DNA from: Paracentrotus lividus
Taxonomy: Eukaryota > Echinodermata > Echinoidea > Camarodonta > Echinidae
DNA length: 64,000 nucleotides
Direction of reading: 5' to 3'
Assembly (NCBI GenBank): GCA_940671915.1
Contig: CALNVZ010000641.1
Span: 37,043,774-37,107,773 of the forward strand
Positions within the stretch are counted from its first letter, which is position 1. Every line of letters starts with the position of its first letter. Shown one piece after another: positions 44,401 through 58,500 of this stretch. The position numbers were made by a program, and so were the translations under genes. Under the pieces are notes generated by a model. The model was given only the letters and a program-made list of their open reading frames with translations, was not told the DNA's origin and made no database searches.

Positions 44401-47400
44401 AAACTTTTTCGTTAGGCTGTGAAAGTTGGGTACATTTTCCTTGGGTGCACTGAATTACCTTGTCTATTCATGTACATGTACATCATGTCACCCATATATC
44501 TCATAATTTTCTTGTTTATTTTGTATTTGCAGGTTATCATCTACAGGGAGGACACATCAAAGTGGAGCCATCCGTTCCAAGGAAAGCAAGAAGGTACCAA
44601 TAATCAACATTTTCATTCGATATATTTATTTTAATTTGGTAGCTTGGTCACATAGGCAAAGCCCACGCTAAATCCAGCAAAGACTTTGGTTTTGCTGGAA
44701 TTAAAATGAGAGTCAGTCTTGCCCATGTGACTGAGTTGTTACCTTGATTATTTTGGTTTCTATTTTGTTATGAGCCAGAAGGGTGTTTAAGCTGGGTTAT
44801 AGTTTTGGGAGCAAAAAGAGAATTGGCATGAAATCGATCAAATATATTCTAGTTTAGTATGGTCCACACTTGTGAGATCGTATTAATTTTTTGTCATGAG
44901 TTAGGCTTAGTGTAATGTTTGAAAGAAATGTAATATAACAATCAATTTACCCCATTGCAAGAAACCCTGAATGCCGACGATTACCGCATGAACAGATTGT
45001 ACGATTTGTGTGTTTCATGCACACGACAGAATCCCCATTGGTTTTCCACATGGAAGCCGAGCCAAGACCCCCGTTTATCATAAAATATACCGGTACACAA
45101 AAATGAGTTTTTATACAAGATAGTTCATTATTAGTTTCAAGATACAGTATGTCGTATCTGATAATGAATTCAATTTTTGAAGGATAAAATTTGATTTAGA
45201 TCTCCCAAACTATAACCCATCTTTAACTTACTTTTTTTACCTTTCAACAGACAATATCATAAGAAATTGAGAAACGAAGATCTTTGAAAAAAAAAAAAAG
45301 AACCATTGCAATTTCCTTAACAAATCTAAAATCATGAATGAAAAAAAAGTATTGCTCATATATTACTTGAGAACTTGAACCATTTTGATTTTAAGCGGAG
45401 AATTACCAATTGGTGGAATTCCATGTTCACACAGACTGCTAACAAAATTGAATTTACCGCTTTGTCTGTTTTGAGAGTTGGTAAGTAGAGCCTACAACAT
45501 ACGAACATGACCTATAAGAAGTTATAAGTCCATGGTATGAAAGAACGGTCTTTGTCTGAAAATACAGTATATGATATCAATTGAATTATCGAATACATAA
45601 CACTCTGATGCTGGAGCTTGTGCGATTATTTATTTAATTTGGTTCCAGTGTCATATTTAGAGATAGTTCTCAGAACTGTGTTACTTTTTATTTATTCAAA
45701 AATATCATCTTTGAGGAGGGAAGCACATTGAAATACATGTGTATCTGTAAACTTTGATTTACTTCAAATCAAAAGGGAGAAAATTATTATTATTTATTTT
45801 AAGTTTCTATAAAATTTCTATCAATAAATAAATTCTTTGCATCCCTCAAATTATTTTGAAAAGGCATTTTAAAAAGATAAGGCCTAAATGTTGAAAGAGT
45901 GGGGCTTGCATGGTACTTTTTGTGAGGCTGATTGTTTTTATTTATGTTGAAAGGAGAAATTCATCCCCAAAGCAAAACTGTCAGTAGTTGCTCACAAATG
46001 ATTGCTTCATTTTGGTTTTTATTTTTTTTGTAATCTAGTCTGGACAGGTTATTGCTCAGTAAATGATTTCCAACACCTAAAATGAGATTAAATTCAATCC
46101 CTGACTGGAAGATCCAGACTTGAACTTGAGTCACTAGACCGTAGGTATGCAGAATAAGGAACGAGGCTTTCAGACAGCTAAGTATGTAACCCTGTCTAAC
46201 CTTATGAATCCATTCCAGTTTGGAATGACGAACAAAGTAGGGTCGTCTCATCTCAAACACAGGGGCAAGGAAATTCTATTGTTGTCATTGATTGTGGAAG
46301 AACTGTCTCAAATGTTGATTTGAAAGGTTGATCTGTCTCACTCTAGAAATTCATGCTGAAGAGGTTCTGGAATCACACAATAAAAAAAATGAGTTAAAAT
46401 TGTGCCTAGAGCCAAAAATGCTTGTATGCGACTAGACACAATTGTTAGCAAAAACATTTCGCCTTTTTTTAGGGGGGGGGGGGGAGTGACATGCATTTGA
46501 AGAGTATTCTCAATAAATAATATGAACAATAATTTGAAAGCTCACAATTATTTTTTAAAACTATTCTATTATAAAATAAAAATGTTCCTTAAAAACCAGA
46601 AAGACAATAAAACAACTTAGTACTTTGTGTATAAGCCTACCCAGTAATGTACATGTACATGTACAAGGATGTATCAAATTTTTATTTGGTCTATAAGCGG
46701 AAGTGAAGCAAAGTGGCCTTAGACGTTGTATCCCATGATGCAAACTTAATTAGGTCATTTGTGACTCTGAATTGACCTAATATTTTAGATTTTGTCAGGG
46801 AGTCTCGAGACTGCTCACACCCCTCCCCCCTCCCCAATTACACAAAAAGTAACTGCTATTTTTGCTGTTTCAGGATACATATGTGAAACCTTAGTTATGA
46901 CTGTATCCATCTAGCACTGCCCCACGCAGTCCTATGCTTTATAGATCAGAGTTACATGTATTGGCACAGTCTTTCATAAGTCAACCAGACACAACCTCTC
47001 CCCCAAAAAAAACATTTAAAAAAAAAGAAAAAAAAAAAACAACATACAAACTATACTTGAAAGTCACAGAAAACTTTCATCGGTTGAGGTATTACACAAA
47101 TAAAAGAAAGTTCAAGCTTCTACCAACCTAATTTGGAAAGGGGCAAGCTTTCATCTACTCCTGTAGACTTTCTCAAGCCAAGGTCATTCGTTGACTTGAA
47201 AGTGGTGGGGTTTTTAGGACAACTACCCCCCACCAAAAATCTACCACCTAAGCCTATATCTGGGGGTTATTGTCCAGTGGGTAGTTTTCCCGATTTGGGG
47301 GTAAGGTGGGTGTGATCGTCATTTTAGTGTAGAAGTATTGTCTGTTAAAGGGTTGAAAAATTGTAATCGAAGGCATTGATTTTCAATTGAGACTTGTACT

Positions 47401-50400
47401 ATTACATTTCCCCCTTTACTATCTCTCACTACATCTGGCATATTAAAATAATTTGAAATGTTTTTGTGTCCCTCATGAGCCATCATCATATTTTTGTAAT
47501 GTTTGATCAGATTGCAATACAACATTTGAATGTATCTATTGGCGTATATTTGCTCTCTGATGTATTTGGAATAGTGAATTTTGAGTCGACCTACATTCTT
47601 TGCTTGCATCCTTTGTTTTTAATGAATTTTTAAAGATTGATTAGAAATAAATGTATGCATTTATGGCAGTTCACAACTTAGGTAATTTTAAGATTCCCTT
47701 TATGTTCATTAGATATGTAGGCCTAATTGCTGCTCAGATCAGAGGTGCTGTACAAGTAGATCTTACATGACTTCTTCAAGAAAGAAATCAGGGAAACATG
47801 ATTTAAAGGGGACTAATACCCAAGGAAATAATCATTTTTATAAGAAAGAGCACAATCAGAGGAGCAATTTTAAAAAAGTTTCATCAAAATCGGTTATAAA
47901 ATAAGAAAGTTATGGAAGTTTTAAAAGTCTCGTTTTACCTTCTATGGGGATCCTCAAACTGGCAACGTCGGCTTCAAAATGGCCAATTTTATGGACAACT
48001 CTCCATTGGTTTTGTACACAAATTTTCAGATTTTCCCAATTTTCTTTCAAAATATGTCTTACCTCCTTCTGAGCTCAACATATGTTGTGTGAAATATATT
48101 TTCCCATGACATATTTTGAGCTCAGAAGTAAATAAGACGTATTTTGAAAGAAAACATGGAAAATCTGAAAATTTGTGTACAAAACCAATGGAGAGTTGTC
48201 TATATAATCGGCCATTTTGAAGCTGATGTCGCCAATTTGAGGATCCTCATAAAAGGTAAAACGAGACTTTTAAAACTTCCATAACTCTCTTATTTTATAA
48301 CCGATTTTGATGAAACTTTTTTTAAATTGCTCCTCTCATTATGCTCTTTCCTATGAAATTGATTATTTCCTTGGGTATTGGCTTCCTTTAAGCTTTCCTT
48401 TCTTTTTGGACATAAATGTACGCCGGCCGAGTACAAGTTGCTTTGCATTAAATGGAAGCAGTTCAGTAATCAGTTTTCTCACAGAGTTTCCCTCCAAGGC
48501 ATGTTTGGCCATTTATTTTCTGAAGATGTAGCTGTATGAAAATAAACACAATGAAATGTGTTATGATCTCGGCTGAGAATAGATACTGCCTTGTGAAACA
48601 TATGTTACAAAAAGAAGGAGGTGGCAGTGCACTGTATGTAAACCATGTGTAAACCTTTGCATACAGTGTGATGCATGCTGTTTTTCCATTCACGTGGGCA
48701 GCGCAGCACTTCATCCATACACACATGTATACGTGTACATACGCCCCAACATACACACACACACTTTGCATACAGTATACATACAGTGCATGAAAGGTAG
48801 CCTAAAGGGCAGCCAGGCGGAGCTATTGCCCACACATAACCTCCATATGACCTTGCTTGTATGGGATTCTAGTATGTCAGCATTCCAATGTGATTTACTG
48901 TACGCTCAGCTCAGCTCTAGCCATGCTCTGTAGAGTGAGCGTGTAGCTTTATTTCAATGCGCTACATGTCTACATGCTCCACACATGTACACGTGTGTTA
49001 GCGTGGTACATGTTTCACGTACAGTATGGATTGAAACTCTTTATAACAAGGTCCTCGGAATTGAGAAGTTATAGGGCCTATTTACTGTATCAGATTTTTA
49101 TTTCTTGAACTGGCTACTTTGTAATTATAGCACAGATATATATATATATATATATTTTTTATGGCCCGGCTTAAGATTTTCAGTGTCTGAATATGTCAAT
49201 TTCTGTCTTTTTTCTTAAAAAACGAAAATAGGCCTACGTGTAGCTCAGGGGGCCTCTTGCATGTAGGTAAGCTTTCCTAGTAGGCCTACATCTTTGCTTT
49301 CCAAAAAGGACATTTGGAACTTTTCATTTCAAAAGAGGGAAAAGAGGAAACAATTGCTTTGTATTCAGCACCTGATCCATTCTCCCCCCCCCCCCAAAAA
49401 AAGTGTCAGATAGATCTAGGCCTACACACTTGAAAATCTGTATTTTAGGTCATCCTGCAAACCTGTGCTAACACAGAATGTCTATTGACTCACTGTCAAG
49501 TTAATCTAGCAGATTCATTCAAGGTTTTATCATATATTAGGCCAAGTTAAAAAAAATGTATGTTTCTCGTCCGCGCCCGCCTCGTTTTTTTAGGCCGCCT
49601 CGATTTTTTTTTATTTTTGATTTTCAAAAAATGAGATTTTTTTTTGTTGAAAACTTCGTTTTTAACATTGAAAAATCCCGAAATTCATAGGGCCGGCTTG
49701 CACTGCGCATGCTAACTATATTTTCATTCATAAATTTGCTTGTGATCGTGGCTGGATGATGTCACGTATTATACGATGATATGGTGCTTTAGTTTAAAAC
49801 TTCATTTGAATATTAACATAGGCCTAGACTCTACAGCATTTTAACTTTTGTAAGGGTGTGCTAAACGTATACTAAAATTCCAAATTCTGACAATATTTTG
49901 TTTCATTTGTGATACTGGAGTAGGCCTAGTACTGGATATTGCTTTAATTTAAACATCATTTGCTATACACTGACATGATACCGGTACTGCACATTTACAT
50001 ATTTATGTTGTGTGCGCTGCATAAGCTTAAAAGCAACCTATACAGTGTACTATCCCTTTACAAAATATCATTGTCTGCATTGAATTTTATATGCTTAGAA
50101 GTGCTAACACTTGATGCTAACATTATTAAAACATTGTAAATATATTGTGTGAATTACAATGTCTCCATTATTTTAATGTTTTGCGTGATTGGAAAAACAC
50201 ACAGGATTAACAAAAATCTCAGATGGCGGCCATTTTGAAAAATAAAAAATAAAAAATAAAAAGCCCCTCTTTTTCATTTTTTTGAAAAACCCGGACGAGA
50301 AACATATATTTTTTTTACTTGGCCTTATCTAATACCAGTTTATGTAGCATCCTGATAACATTTGTGCCAGACCACATCAGATTGGTAGGCCTATTCACTT

Positions 50401-53400
50401 GACACTTGGATTAAGAGATAATCTCTTGAACACAAAAGCTAGACTGGGATATTGGTTTGTATACTTGTGTAACTTTCCTGGTACATGCAACTCATCCACA
50501 TAGTTCAATCCAGTTCAATGGACATTTTGGTTTATTTGAGGTGGCCCGACAACGTTTCAGGTGGCCATTGGCACTAGGCCACTGCTAAATTGAGCCCTGA
50601 TTACCCTACATGTAGTAGTATAAATGTCAGTGGCATTACATAGTGCTTCACACTTTTGTTTATTCATTTGTGAATCTGAAGGCAGCAAAAGCTCAGTGAT
50701 AAAATGTACTATCACAAGAAGTTTACACATTTTTAACAGTAAATAATCATGCTGCTTTGTTGGTGTTTTTTTTGGCTCCTTGGTCCTATTTTACCACCTT
50801 ACGGTTAAAATGTTTGATTATTAGAATGAGGAGGGTTTACCCTGTGGGTTGGAATGAAGGAAGTATAGTATAGGAACAGCGGGGTGACAGGAAGTGGTCT
50901 TTGCTTCATTGTGTTGGTTGTAGCGCTACACAGCTCCATGTATTGTGCAATGCTCTATAGAGTGAATACTGGTTTCTGCCACATTGCCACATGGGTGATG
51001 TAGTCTACATGCACAGACACCTTTCTGACATGTTTATTTATTTTAATAAAGCCTTGAATTTATCCTGACTCTGTTCTCATGAATTGAAGTATTATAAAAG
51101 TGGAAATTTTCATGTGGTTACATTTTTACAAAGCTCCATGCATTGTGCAATGCTATATAGAGTGAATACTGGTTTATGCCACATTGCCAAATGGTTGATA
51201 GTCTACAAGCACAGACTACTTTCTGACATGTACTCTCATTTCATAGAGCCTTGAACTTAGCCTAACTTTGTTCTCATGAATTAAAGTAGGCCTATTGTAG
51301 AAGTGGAAATTTTCATGTGGTTAAATTTTTACAGAGCTCCATGTATTGTTCAATGCTCTATAGTCTGAATACTGGTTTATGCCACATTCACATGGTTGAT
51401 AGAAATTAGTCTACAGGGACAGACCCCTTTCTGACATGTAATAGAGCCTTGAGCTTAGCCTAACTTTTTGAAGGCTACAATGAAAGACCTATCATATGAA
51501 TTGTACAATTGGAAATTTTAATGCGGTTAAATTTCTGCACTGAGGGACAAAAAAGAAAGAAAACATATGTTAAGTAGTGTAGCTGTCTACTTAATAACAT
51601 TGGTTAGGCCTACATGAAGTTTTCATGTTATTATTGCACCCCTGTTTTAAATAGCACGCTATTTGTGATCTGATGCACTAGCCCGATCAAAGGTAAGCTG
51701 GCTTTGCGGTCAAATAGCTCGCTAATTTAGCTGAAATCCCAGCCCGAGTCATCCTAGGTTTTTTCAAAAAAAAACTTGAGCTGGTTTGCGGTTTTGGTAC
51801 GAAATAGCGCGCTACTTTGCGCGGTCCTGCACTAGCTCGAGATAAATACGAAATTGTGCACCTGTGCATGTATACGCTAGCGGTAGTTACCAGTTACGCA
51901 ATACACATCGGGCTTGTTTGGTCAAGGTCAGGTCAGATCGTTAATGCAAAATTTTAAAATAGATTGAGCTAATGCAGGAAAGGTTTCTTTTTTTCGAGTT
52001 TTTTCCTGATCCACCAATTAGCGTGCTATTTCTTAGCTCAAGCTAGTGCAGCAGCGCCTTATGTGTAAAAATTGCCATACCACAAATATCTCCACATTTA
52101 CAGTATTAGGCCTACATGTAAAGTATTTAGGCCTTACATGTACATGTACATGTACAATGTGAAAAAAAAAATCAGATCTGTGGTTATTTCATTTAGGGAA
52201 AATGGTTTCTTTGTTCATGGAATTTTGTCCATTACCCCCACGTTTCGGTAAATTCTGTTGGAATGATGATAATGTATACACACTGATATAAATAGGCAAT
52301 TTTTTTTGGTAACATTTTGAGATTATGTACCTATACTTGGCTATTTTCTCTTTGATCAGATGTAGAAGTATTTTCTATGATCTTGTGGAATCAAAGAGAT
52401 GACCTGTTTGCCTGATCTACATGTAGCTTCGGTCAAATGGAGAATTAGCAGTATTTCTACATTGTATTGCTGTATTATCCGCCCTTTCTATTTGTAATTC
52501 ATCCTTTGTTTTTCCCTACTTATCTATTTCTTTTTTCTTTCCTATCTTTTTAACATTTTGTGAATTATAATGACCTTCCAAACATTTGAATCAAAGAGAT
52601 TCCTTCTCTTTGGCTAGTGTATCTTTGGTTGAATTGTAAATTGCAGTACAACCCGTTTTGTTTTCCACCCTTTCTAAAATTTATGAATTATCCTCCTTTT
52701 TTCCTACCATGTTCCTACTAATATATATTTTTTTTCTGTTTCATTTTATAAAAAAAAAAAAAAAAATTGTGCTTTTTGTGTCCTTCTAAATGGTTGAATC
52801 AAAGAGAAGGTTTATATTTGCCTTGTAAGCCTATCTTTGGTTGAATGGATATTTGGCAGTTTATTATTTTGTTTTCTGTCCTTTCTAAACTTTTGAATCT
52901 TCCTTTGTTTTCCCTACTTATCTATTTTTTTTTTTCTCTTCCAATCTTTTTAACATTTTGTAAATGACACTGACCTTCATAATGGTCGATTCAAAGAGAT
53001 GGCTTACAGTATTTGCCCTGTAGGCCTATATCTCTCATTGAATGAACAATGGCACTATTCTTATTTTGTTTTCTGTCTTTAATAACCTGTAAATTATCGT
53101 TTGTTTTTCCTACTAATCTATCTTTTCCCTGTTAAATCTGATCTTTTAACATTTTGTGAATTACCGGATATTGATGTTCCAAACATTTGAATCAAAGAGA
53201 TAGCCTATATCCCTTATATATCTTTGGTGGATTCCTATTTTGTTTTCCATCCTTTCTAAAATTGTATGAATTATCGTGTGTTTTTCCAACAGTCAAATGG
53301 AGAATGGATCCCCAAGCAGTCAGGGGTAGGTCGATACAATATTTTATCTTTCATAGTAGCACAGAAATTGCTTTTATTGCTAAGCTTTGTGTAGTGTTTG

Positions 53401-55472
53401 TGCGGGTTGTTGTGGGTTTGTTTTTTTGTGATTACCCCCCCCCCCCCCTTTAATTGACTATTTTATACTTGGCACTTCTTTGCGTTCTTTTAAAGTTGTG
53501 GAGACATACATGTAATTGGTTATTGCCTTCTTTTTAAAACTAATCTTATTTGACTTACTTACATGTTTGCTGTGTATTTCTCTAGAATCCTCGAAATATT
53601 TACCCTTCCCCCTCCTATTTCCAACTCCAAGCTCAGGAATTGACTATTTCTTTTCTTTTTTTTTTCCTTTAAAACTTTCTAGTACTTACTTCAGTTTGCT
53701 ATGTCTGTTTGTGTGAAATATTACCCCCTGCTCACCCTTCATTAGTACATGTCTTACTCTTAAATATATCTTGCATTCTATTTTAATGTAGTTATTGGAA
53801 AATAGTTTAATGCTAAAAAACTTTCTCTTCTGGTTGAACTATCTTTTCTCAAGATTGTTGTGGGTTTTGTTTTTGTGAGACCCTCTTAAACATCTAATTG
53901 CTTTCTCTTATAAAAAGTTGTTGAGTAAATAATTTATTATTTTAAACCTTTCATAACGTCTATTCTGATTGAATTAATATATACTCACATGTTGCATTTA
54001 TATTGCTTTATTTTTGTGATATCATAACCTGTTTTCCTTCTATGAACTCTTAAATGTCTGTGAATGCCCTTTTTGTTGAATGTTTCAACTTGCATTGCCA
54101 AACTTTTAAAACTCTCTCTTCTAACTTTAAGTTTCTGGAGGTTTGTAGAGTATTTACCCCCCCCCCAAGAAAATGTACTATTGCGATTTGTCTTGGTCTT
54201 TTCTTCTGTAGGCTATTTGTGAAAACAAAAGTGTATTATTTTGTAAAACTTGAGCTTTCCGATTGAACTAACTTTGATATTAAATTTGATGTGGGTTTGT
54301 TTTGATGACATATTAACCTTTTCCCTCCCAATCTTCAGTTATTACACCCTTGTATTCACAATAAATTTTTGCAAAATATTGTTTATTGCTTGGCTAGCTG
54401 AACTTTCTATTCTGAGTGAACATATTGCAGTTTGTTGTGTTTATTTTGTATTCCCTTCTACAAGCACACATTTTTGTAGTTTCTACTGAATTATAGTTTA
54501 TTTCTCTGCTTATAAATGTTGTTCTTGTGTATATTTTTGCAGTTTAAATATTTTATTATTTTTGTACTGCCCTCATGGTATTTACTATAAAAACCCTGTT
54601 GATTGCTCAGGTACGGTCTTGACCTTTCCCTGTGTACTTCTGTTGATTGATGGCAAAAAAAAAAAAATTAAAAATTAAAGATCAAGATAATTTATTTCTT
54701 TTTGAAATGCATTGCTGAATATTTTTTTTCCTGCTGAACTAACTAAAAATATTCATGCATCTGTATCATGATATTTGCAGAGCTGCCCAGTGGTAGTACT
54801 GATTTTCTCTGACATGTAACATTTATGCTGATGGTTTCATGTAAAAACACTGTGGACAAATTACAGATTTTATCAAAGTAATTAGCTACACAGTTCTAAA
54901 AGATGAATATTTGAGCATTGTAACCATATTTTAGTCTACATGTAGATAAGTACTAATTATTTTTGTGGAATATATTTTTTGGGTTCAAATATCATTCTAA
55001 ATGTTCATNNNNNNNNNNNNNNNNNNNNNNNNNNNNNNNNNNNNNNNNNNNNNNNNNNNNNNNNNNNNACTTTAGCTTTCCGATTGAACTAACTTTGATA
55101 TTAAATTTGATGTGGGTTTGTTTTGATGACATATTAAACTTTTCCCTCCCAATCTTCAGTTATTACACCCTTGTATTCACAATAAATTTTTGCAAAATAT
55201 TGTTTATTGCTTGGCTAGCTGAACTGTCTATTCTGAGTGAAGATATTGTAGTTTGTTGTGTTTATTTTGTATTCCCTTCTACAAGCACACATTTTTGTAG
55301 TTTCTACTGAATAATAGTTTATTTCTCTGCTTATAAATGTTGTTCTTGTGTATATTTTTGCAGTTTAAATGATTTATTATTTTTGTACTGCTCTCATGGT
55401 ATTTACTATAAAAACCCTCTTGATTGCTCAGGTACGGTCTTGACCTTTCCCTGTGTACTTCTGTTGATTGAT

Positions 55473-55524
<52 letters not shown>

Positions 55525-58500
55525 ATATTTGCAGAGCTGCCCAGTGGTAGTACTGATTTTCAGTAATTTCTCTCTGACATGTAACATTTATACTGATGGT
55601 TTCATGTAAAAACACTTTGGACAAATATTACAGATTTTATCAAAGTAATTAGCTACACAGTTATAAAAGATGAATATTTGAGCATTGTAACCATATTGTA
55701 GTCTGCATGTAGATAAGTACTAATTATTTTTGTGGAATATATTTTTTGGGTTCAGAGACCATTCTAAATGTTCATTTTTCTACTTAGGTCTACCCTTGTG
55801 AATAGGTTAAAAGACTTGTAAATTTATATAGAATTTGACCTATACAAATGCCAACTCTGAATTTATTTTTAAGTACATGCATGTCTACAGGTAAGCGTTG
55901 TATTTGATTAATTTGCTCTTAAAGCAATTAATAGGCTGGAGAACGTCCAAACAACCCTATGATGGAAAAACTTTATCCATGTTTCTTCAAATTTTATCTT
56001 GTATCTTTAAAAGGTATTTATCTGGCTGAAGAACGTAATTCATGTTTCTTTACATTTTCTCATGTATCTTTACAAAGAAACGGGCTGAACAACGTCGCAA
56101 CAACCCTAGATGATAAACAACTTTATTCACAGAAAAAAATGATTGATTTGTCTCCAATGGTAGAAACACACACAACTGCTGTGTTTACTAACTTTATTCA
56201 CGTTTGCCCATATTTTTCTCTTGTATTTTTACAAAGCAACAGGCTGAAGATTATCATCATGAACGTCCCTACAAAAGTTGAACACAAGGAAATTGAGAAG
56301 CTTGCTACAACCTTTGGAACCGTCACAAACTTTGAAGCATGTAAGTCAACTTCATGTATATTTACTTTCTATTAAACTTTGATGACCTGGAAGGGTCAGG
56401 TTGTACTATTTCTTGATCTGTTTTATACTAAGAGGTCTTAGTATTAGGTCACAATCATAAGTAAATGTATATCGAGTCATAGATATTGTTTCCTCATTTT
56501 TGCGGAAGGCCTAGATGTTTCTGTTTCTAACTTGGCAATTAATTTGAATCTCTCTTCTAAAAAAGAGTGATCTTCATTCAATTTTTATTTCATTATTGGA
56601 TTCAGTCATACATATACATCGGCAATGTAGGCCTAGTTTTTTGTAACACATTGTGCAAAACCTTTGAATTCTCGGCTGTTTATTTATCCTCCTCAATACA
56701 TGCAATAAATGAAGCCTCCCAAAGCTACTGAATCCCTTTACAAATGTATGGTTTAGGAATTGTTCAACCTATTTTCGTCCATTTCTATAAGAGGAATAGA
56801 AGTGAAAGCATCACAGATGGACTTGGGATTGTGATGTCACTGTCGCCACGGTAATAGCAGTGTATATTCTCATCAAAGACAGCCCGAAGCCTAACTTATC
56901 ATTCACGAGTCCTTGGACAGCATGATTGTGTGTTTGTGTGCGAGGGTGTGTGTATGTTGGTAGTTTGACATTCCAAACCCGTTTCAGCCAGAACAACAAT
57001 CGTAGTGGTAGTTTGCAGCAATCATGAACCTGTAAGACAGTCTGAAATTAGAGACTACAAATTTCAGGCATAATTCCATGTCCCATGGCAACTCCAGACA
57101 GAGACTGATAAAGTTAGTCTTGGATCCAGGTTTTAAGGACTTTTGTCTTTTACTAGTTGACTATAATACTTTTCGTCTAAACCGCCCTATAGACTACATT
57201 TCCTAACTCTTCGGCCCTCTTGCATAAAAAGTTTGGATTCTACATAACACAAAAAAAAAAATCATATGCAACATATTTGGGGCTTACGTTGGTTTTTTTT
57301 TTGTTACGTAGAATCCAAGAGCTCTACTTATGGGCTACTATAAAAAACTGAACTTTTTCATGCTGCAGAATGAAAAAAACAAAAACAAAACAAAGCAAAA
57401 CAGATCCTGTGTACAGCAACATTGCATGGCATCTGTTGGTCAAATTTATTAGCGTATCATATTTTCGTGCCTCTCCTGCAAATCCCATTATGAGTGAAAA
57501 TTACAATATTGTGATAATTTCCACTTGCATGTAATTGACAAAGAAAGAGCCAGACTAATGTCATGGAAATATTTTGAAAGTATTGAAATCAAGCCTGAAT
57601 GTGCAGACTACTAGCTCACTATCCAACACATATCACAAGTGGTGCAGTACAGCTGCAGTAGCCTAGCTAAAGGAAACATATGGTATGTTCATCATGAACT
57701 TCATATGAACCTGTGTACTACAACATTCCATGGACCGAGAACAGTACATCAAGGAGTAATGGGTCGTCCAGCTAACTGCGCTTCAAATATATCCTCCAGG
57801 GTAAAAAAATTTCTGTTATTAAATGTAACCCCTGAACGAAAGAGTATAGAAATTAGTGATTGCAAAGTACTTTTTGATACACAGAATAATGCTCTCCTGC
57901 TTTAATATCAGCAGACAGTCATTAAATGGAGCAATCCATAAACAAGACTGGGGGACATTTAGGGTGCTATCTCACTTCACGGAGACGTCTCCGCAACGGA
58001 GAAATAGTATTAGAGACGTCTCCGCGACAATTTGTGAAAAAAAATCCGTCTCTGAAATTCAGGAGACGTCTCGGAGACGTCTCTAATACTATTTATACGT
58101 CGCGGAGACGAAATTTCTATTCTGTCGCGGAGACGTCTCCGCGAAGTGAGATAGCACCCTTAGTAGAAATTGGTCATGAATGCATTACTCTCTGCACTTC
58201 AAAGGTCGGGGGGGGGGGAGGGTAATTCATTTCCCCCCAGAAACTCTCAGGAAACTACCCATCTCAGGTATGAAAGGCACTGGGATGTAAACATCTACCA
58301 TTTCCAGTCTCTGATTGGTCCAGTACAAGTTTAATAGATTTAATATACTTATTAGATGTACATGTAATGTTCTTATCAGATGTAATATACTTATCAGCGC
58401 ACAACCCAAATTAATACAAAAGTTGTGTTTCCCTTTAATGCTGTCCTGCGGTCATAGAGAGTGCACAAGTTCAATGCCCGGCTGATTGCATGCTGCTTTC

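Larger units (their letters stand above)
54253..55780. repeat. About 820-bp direct duplication on both sides of a gap
   Basis: 54253-55008 and 55074-55780 are almost identical (from agctttccgattgaactaac to ccattctaaatgttcat). The first copy stops exactly at the N gap. The second lacks part of the middle and has a long A run. Confidence 0.9.

Noticed and set aside
55959-56375. 138-codon frame running into IGF2BP exon 3
   Set aside because: Only the last part (from 56237) is the true exon; the rest is intron with degenerate acceptor copies, though an alternative 5' extension cannot be excluded without transcripts.
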